Below are positions 60,371-64,000 of a stretch of DNA of 64,000 bases, one piece after another. The DNA is from Alloalcanivorax marinus (GTDB taxonomy: Bacteria; Pseudomonadota; Gammaproteobacteria; Pseudomonadales; Alcanivoracaceae), in contig NZ_JAEKJB010000002.1 of the NCBI RefSeq assembly GCF_016785095.1, positions 1-64,000 of the forward strand, written 5' to 3'. Position 1 is the stretch's first letter. The number at the start of each line of letters is the position of its first letter. The position numbers and the translations under genes are program-made. Below the pieces are notes generated by a model. That model saw only the letters and a program-made list of their open reading frames with translations, was not told where the DNA came from and did no database searches.

Positions 60371-62002
60371 TCAGCCGGCGGCGGCCAGGTGGTCGCTGAA
60401 GCGATCGCGCAAATGCCGCTTGGATACCTTCCCGGTGGCGGTGTGCGGTAACTCCTCGACGAACAGCACGTCGTCCGGCAGTTGCCACTTGGCGATGCTT
60501 TCACCCATATGATCGAGCAGCGCCTGCTTGTCCTGGGCGGCGCCGGGGCGTGGCACCACGATCAGCAGGGGGCGCTCATCCCACTTCGGATGGGGCACGC
60601 CGATCACCGCGCACTCGGCCACATCCGGATGGGCGGCGGCCAGGTTCTCCAGGTCGATGGAGCTGATCCATTCGCCGCCGGATTTGATCAGGTCCTTGGC
60701 GCGGTCGACGATGTGCAAGGTGCCGTCCTCGTCCAGCGACGCCATGTCGCCGGTGGCGAACCAGCCGTCCTTGTCGAACGCCTTGGCGTTGGCCTCCTCG
60801 TTATTGAAGTACGCCTTGATCACGGTGGGGCCCTTTACGTACAGCTCGCCCACGGCTTCACCGTCCTGCGCCACTTCGTGGCCCTCGTCGTCCACCAGTT
60901 TCATGCGCACGCCGAACAGGCGGCGCCCGGCGCTGCTTTTGATGTCCAGGCGCTCCTCCAGGGGCAGTTGGTCCTCGCCCTCCACCAGGATGCCCATGCT
61001 GCCGGTGGGGTTCATTTCCGTCATGCCCCAGCCCTGCATGGCTTCGATGCCGTAATCCTGCTCGAAGGCGCGCAGCATGCTGCGCGGTGGTGCCGAGCCG
61101 CCGATCAGAACCTGGCGCAGGTCGCCGGGCTTGCGACCCCGTTCCTTCATCTCGGTAAGCAGCCCCATCCACACCGTGGGTACGCCCCAGGCGCCGGAGA
61201 CGTTCTCCCGGTCCATCAGGTCGAACAGGCTGGCGCCGTCCAGCGCCGGGCCGGGCATGATCAGCGAGCAGCCGGTAAGCGGCGCCGCGTAGGGCAGGCC
61301 CCAGGCGTTGACGTGGAACATGGGCACCACCGGCAGAATGCGGTCGCCAACCCGGAACACGCCATTGGAGCCGGCCAGGGCGAACAGCGCCTGCAGCAGG
61401 CAGGAGCGGTGTGAATAGAGCGCGCCCTTGGGATTGCCGGTGGTGCCGGAGGTATAGCACAGCGCGCAGGCGGTGTTCTCATCCAGCTCCGGCCAGTCGT
61501 AGCTCTCCGGCTGGCCTTCCAGCAGCTCCTCGTAGCACAGCAGGTCGTCGCCGTCGGGCATGTGCGCGCGGTCGGTCATGGCCACATAGCGGGTGTGGGC
61601 GGGGAACTGGTCGCGCAGGCCGGTGATCAGCGGTGTGAAGGTGGTATCGAAGAAAATCAGGGTGTCGTCGGCGTGGTTGACGATGTAGGCCATCTGGTCC
61701 GCCGGCAGGCGCGGGTTGATGGTATGGCACACCGCGCCAATGCCGGCGATGGCGTAGTACAGCTCCATGTGGCGGTAGCCGTTCCAGGCGATGGTGGCTA
61801 CCCGGTCGCCGGGTTTCACCCCTTGGGCCACCAGAGCGTGGGCCAGCCGCGCCACGCGGCGCCGGGTCTGGCGGTAGGTCTGCCGGTGCTCGCCGCCTTC
61901 CACGGTGGCGGAGACAATCTCCGCCTTGGGATGGACCTGGGCGCCATAATCAAGAACGTCCATCAAGGACAACGGCGCGTCCATCATCAGCCCATTCAAC
62001 AT
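60371..62002 (-). CDS. alkK: Medium/long-chain acyl-CoA synthetase, AlkK-like
   Basis: 543-residue AMP-forming ligase that activates fatty acids to acyl-CoA. The P-loop-like motif [11 protein letters not shown] is at 183-193, [10 protein letters not shown] follows, and the catalytic lysine is Lys525 in TATGKVSKR. The N-terminus ([20 protein letters not shown]) and [19 protein letters not shown] are those of AlkK, the medium-chain fatty acid ligase of alkane degradation. No alkane hydroxylase gene is in the window. Confidence 0.88.
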   Translation of the reverse strand: MLNGLMMDAPLSLMDVLDYGAQVHPKAEIVSATVEGGEHRQTYRQTRRRVARLAHALVAQGVKPGDRVATIAWNGYRHMELYYAIAGIGAVCHTINPRLPADQMAYIVNHADDTLIFFDTTFTPLITGLRDQFPAHTRYVAMTDRAHMPDGDDLLCYEELLEGQPESYDWPELDENTACALCYTSGTTGNPKGALYSHRSCLLQALFALAGSNGVFRVGDRILPVVPMFHVNAWGLPYAAPLTGCSLIMPGPALDGASLFDLMDRENVSGAWGVPTVWMGLLTEMKERGRKPGDLRQVLIGGSAPPRSMLRAFEQDYGIEAMQGWGMTEMNPTGSMGILVEGEDQLPLEERLDIKSSAGRRLFGVRMKLVDDEGHEVAQDGEAVGELYVKGPTVIKAYFNNEEANAKAFDKDGWFATGDMASLDEDGTLHIVDRAKDLIKSGGEWISSIDLENLAAAHPDVAECAVIGVPHPKWDERPLLIVVPRPGAAQDKQALLDHMGESIAKWQLPDDVLFVEELPHTATGKVSKRHLRDRFSDHLAAAG

Positions 62003-62774
62003 GTGTCTCTCCCTCGCTCGGCCACGGACGATGCCGGGCCGGTGTTTTTATTTTGAACGGTTGTTTTGAAATCGTTGGTGAGCAATTCATACCGACGGCG
62101 GGGGAGGGGGTCAAGGCGCGATGGGAACTTTTTGCCACCGGTGTTACTTGAGGTAACAGGGCAAGGAAAAAAATAAGAAAAGTGGCAACAAAGCGCCATT
62201 TTTTTCCCGCCGTGTGAAACCCGCCCGCTTCGCGGGCGCGGTGCCGGCTCAACCGCTCCTGGTAGCGAAAACGCCGCCGTTGCGGGCTCTTCCGGGGCAC
62301 GCGGCGCGCTGGCGCGATCGCCCCGTTGCCCGTCGCAATCGAACATTGCCGGCGGAGATTGTTGGGTTCATGCTGAAAACAGCGTCATCCTTGGGCTGGC
62401 GGCTTATTTAGGCCTGCATTGTTGACCTAAGGGTGTCCTGGAAAGAGGATAAAAATTGGCGCTGGACAGATTTATTTTCGTGCGCACATACTACCAAGTA
62501 TGTTCACGGCACCGCCCCGCGAGCGAGAACGTTTCAGGCGGCGGCATGGATTAACATCGCTTTGCGAGCGCGCATAAAAAAACAAAAAAGCGCGCCCCAT
62601 AAAAATACCGGAAGCAACGCAGCCCGGGCCTGAGGTCCGGAATGGAAAACATACAGAAAAAGTAAACAAAAAAAGTTGTCGCGTATCCATCGCGGATGGA
62701 CGCCAAAGTGAAATGCCGGTTCGCCTGGCGAGACGCCAGGCGGCGGCAGAACAACAACAATCGTGGAGAGCGTC
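62003..62774. other. Long intergenic region with several small palindromes
   Basis: No gene is seen. Structures found: CGCCCGC-TTC-GCGGGCG (62222-62238); ACATACT-ACCA-AGTATGT (62486-62503), an operator-like dyad; TCCATC-GCG-GATGGA (62686-62700); CGCCTGGCG-AGA-CGCCAGGCG (62722-62742). The first third should hold the divergent ligase promoter. The last part is the leader of the binding-protein gene, with A-rich tracts near 62575-62590 and 62655-62675. Confidence 0.55.
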
Positions 62775-63995
62775 ATGCTGAAATCCCTTTTCACCTTTAT
62801 CACTGCCTCGCTGTTGCTGGTCGGTACCGCCGGCGCCGCCGAGACCGTGAAACTTGCCCTGATCGATCCCCTCACCGGCCCCATGGCCGGCGCCGGCCAG
62901 CCGGCACTGGAACACCTCAAGTTCGAAGCCAAGCGCATCAACGCCAACGGCGGTATCGCCGGCAAGCAACTGGAAATCGTGGGTCTGGACAACAAGGTAA
63001 ACCCGCAGGAAAGCCTGGTGCAGTTGCAGAAAGCCATCGACAGCGGCATCCAGTACGTTACCCAGGGCAACGGCTCCTCGGTGGCGTCCGCGCTGATCGG
63101 CGCGGTGGGGAAGCACAACCAGCGCAATCCGGGCAAGGAAGTGCTGTATCTGAACTACGCGGCGGTGGACCCCTCGTTCACCAATGAGCGTTGTTCCTTC
63201 TGGCATTTCCGCTTCGACGCCAACGCGGACATGAAGATGAACGCGCTGACCACCTACATCGCGGAAAACAAGGACATCAAGAAGGTGTACCTGATCAACC
63301 AGGATTACAGCTTCGGCCACGCGGTGTCCAAGGCCGCCCGCGAAATGCTCAAGGAAAAACGCCCCGATATCGAGATCGTCGGTAACGACTTTCACCCGCT
63401 CGCCAAGGTGAAGGACTTCACTCCCTACGTGTCCAAGATCCAGTCTTCCGGCGCCGACGCGGTGATCTCCGGTAACTGGGGTCAGGACATCACCCTGCTG
63501 GTCAAGGCCGCCGCCGAATTCGGCCTGGACGCGCCCTTCTACACTTACTACGGCGCCAGCTCCGGCGTGGTCACCCAGCTCGGCGACAAGGGCGTGGACC
63601 GCATCTATCAGATCAACGAGTACTACGGTGACTTCGAGGATCCGGAGATGGCCAAGCGCCAGGTCGAGATGTACAAGGAAACCGGCTGGGACTTCTACTA
63701 CCTGCGCTTGAGCACCATGCTCGACATGTTCAAGAAAGCCGCCGACAAGGCCGGCTCCACTGATCCGGTCAAGGTCGCCAAGGCGATGGAAGGTCTGACT
63801 CTGGAAACCACCAATGGTGAAGTGGTAATGCGCGCCGAGGATCACCAGATCCAGCTGCCGATGTTCATGTCCGTGATGAAGGACGACATGAAGTACGGCG
63901 CCGAAGGCACCGATTACAACTTCCACAAGGTAGCCCGGATCGAACGTGAAGACGTCACCCTGCCTACCACCTGCCGCATGCGCCGTCCCAAGTAA
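62775..63995 (+). CDS. ABC transporter substrate-binding protein, branched-chain amino acid (LivK) type
   Basis: 406 residues. The signal peptide (MLKSLFTFITASLLLVGTAGAA) is followed by the Leu/Ile/Val-binding fold: VKLALIDPLTGPMAGAGQP, then INANGGIAGKQLEIVGLDNK, NQDYSFGHAVSKAARE and GADAVISGNWGQD. Such proteins bind amino acids, amides or aromatic acids; the ligand is not known. The ATG has GGAGAG upstream; a GTG four codons earlier is an alternative. The permease and ATPase genes presumably follow beyond the window. Confidence 0.92.
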   Translation: MLKSLFTFITASLLLVGTAGAAETVKLALIDPLTGPMAGAGQPALEHLKFEAKRINANGGIAGKQLEIVGLDNKVNPQESLVQLQKAIDSGIQYVTQGNGSSVASALIGAVGKHNQRNPGKEVLYLNYAAVDPSFTNERCSFWHFRFDANADMKMNALTTYIAENKDIKKVYLINQDYSFGHAVSKAAREMLKEKRPDIEIVGNDFHPLAKVKDFTPYVSKIQSSGADAVISGNWGQDITLLVKAAAEFGLDAPFYTYYGASSGVVTQLGDKGVDRIYQINEYYGDFEDPEMAKRQVEMYKETGWDFYYLRLSTMLDMFKKAADKAGSTDPVKVAKAMEGLTLETTNGEVVMRAEDHQIQLPMFMSVMKDDMKYGAEGTDYNFHKVARIEREDVTLPTTCRMRRPK

Positions 63996-64000
63996 GACGG

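Overview
The window is high-GC chromosomal DNA from a gammaproteobacterium. An AlkK-like acyl-CoA synthetase, a FabA/FabB pair, a CyaB-like cyclase, YadGH/QueF/YdjA homologues and an AlgP-like histone protein point to an aerobic, probably marine, Alcanivorax/Pseudomonas-like organism. That placement is inferred from protein resemblance, not from a search. I see no transposase, integrase, phage gene or CRISPR array. Most of the window is dense core-genome coding with short operons and ATGA overlaps.

Layout. 0-2 kb: fabA-fabB (unsaturated fatty acid synthesis, minus strand). 2.3-6.2 kb: ccmFGHI (cytochrome c maturation). 6.3-10.3 kb: adk, hemH, a histone-H1-like protein, bfd and bfr. 10.3-11 kb: tRNA-Arg followed by a repeat-rich, T-poor stretch. 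11-13.5 kb: a DUF5924/DUF2914-type membrane protein, a CtaG-like protein and a SCO lipoprotein. 13.7-17 kb: divergent metE/metR. 17-18.2 kb: lipocalin, CYTH protein and an unlisted 58-residue gene. 18.4-21.2 kb: ccmABCDE, the other half of the ccm set. 21.3-25.3 kb: RimK-like ATP-grasp protein, DUF2157 and GDYXXLXY proteins, GST. 25.5 kb: tRNA-Glu and tRNA-Gly.

26.1-34.6 kb is the most distinctive metabolic locus. A TRAP transporter (dctQMP-type) is followed by a three-subunit molybdenum hydroxylase whose [2Fe-2S] subunit is fused to a CoxG/SRPBCC domain, then an XdhC/CoxI-like maturation protein. The gene order suggests uptake and hydroxylation of one small organic molecule whose identity cannot be read from sequence. 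34.6-46.4 kb: autotransporter, rnk, histidine phosphatase, yadGH, queF, DUF4870, AbgT transporter, class III adenylate cyclase, nitroreductase, thioesterase.

46.4-47.5 kb: a tRNA-Ser locus in which a 34-bp stretch covering the 5' end of the tRNA is duplicated around an array of small hairpins, then tRNA-linked repeats, a REP pair and a RelE-like toxin/antitoxin pair. 47.7-51.7 kb: FecI/FecR/TonB-receptor surface-signalling iron uptake. 52-56.2 kb: a compact chaperone-usher operon with two spore-coat-U-type subunits. 56.2-64 kb: FNT channel, Na+/Ca2+-type exchanger, OmpA protein, epoxide-hydrolase-like enzyme, AlkK-like ligase and a branched-chain-amino-acid-type binding protein.

Heme, iron and cytochrome c recur: ccm genes, ferrochelatase, bacterioferritin with its ferredoxin, SCO/CtaG and FecIRA. 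The repeats beside tRNA-Arg and tRNA-Ser share sequence and layout and look like a tRNA-associated element family.
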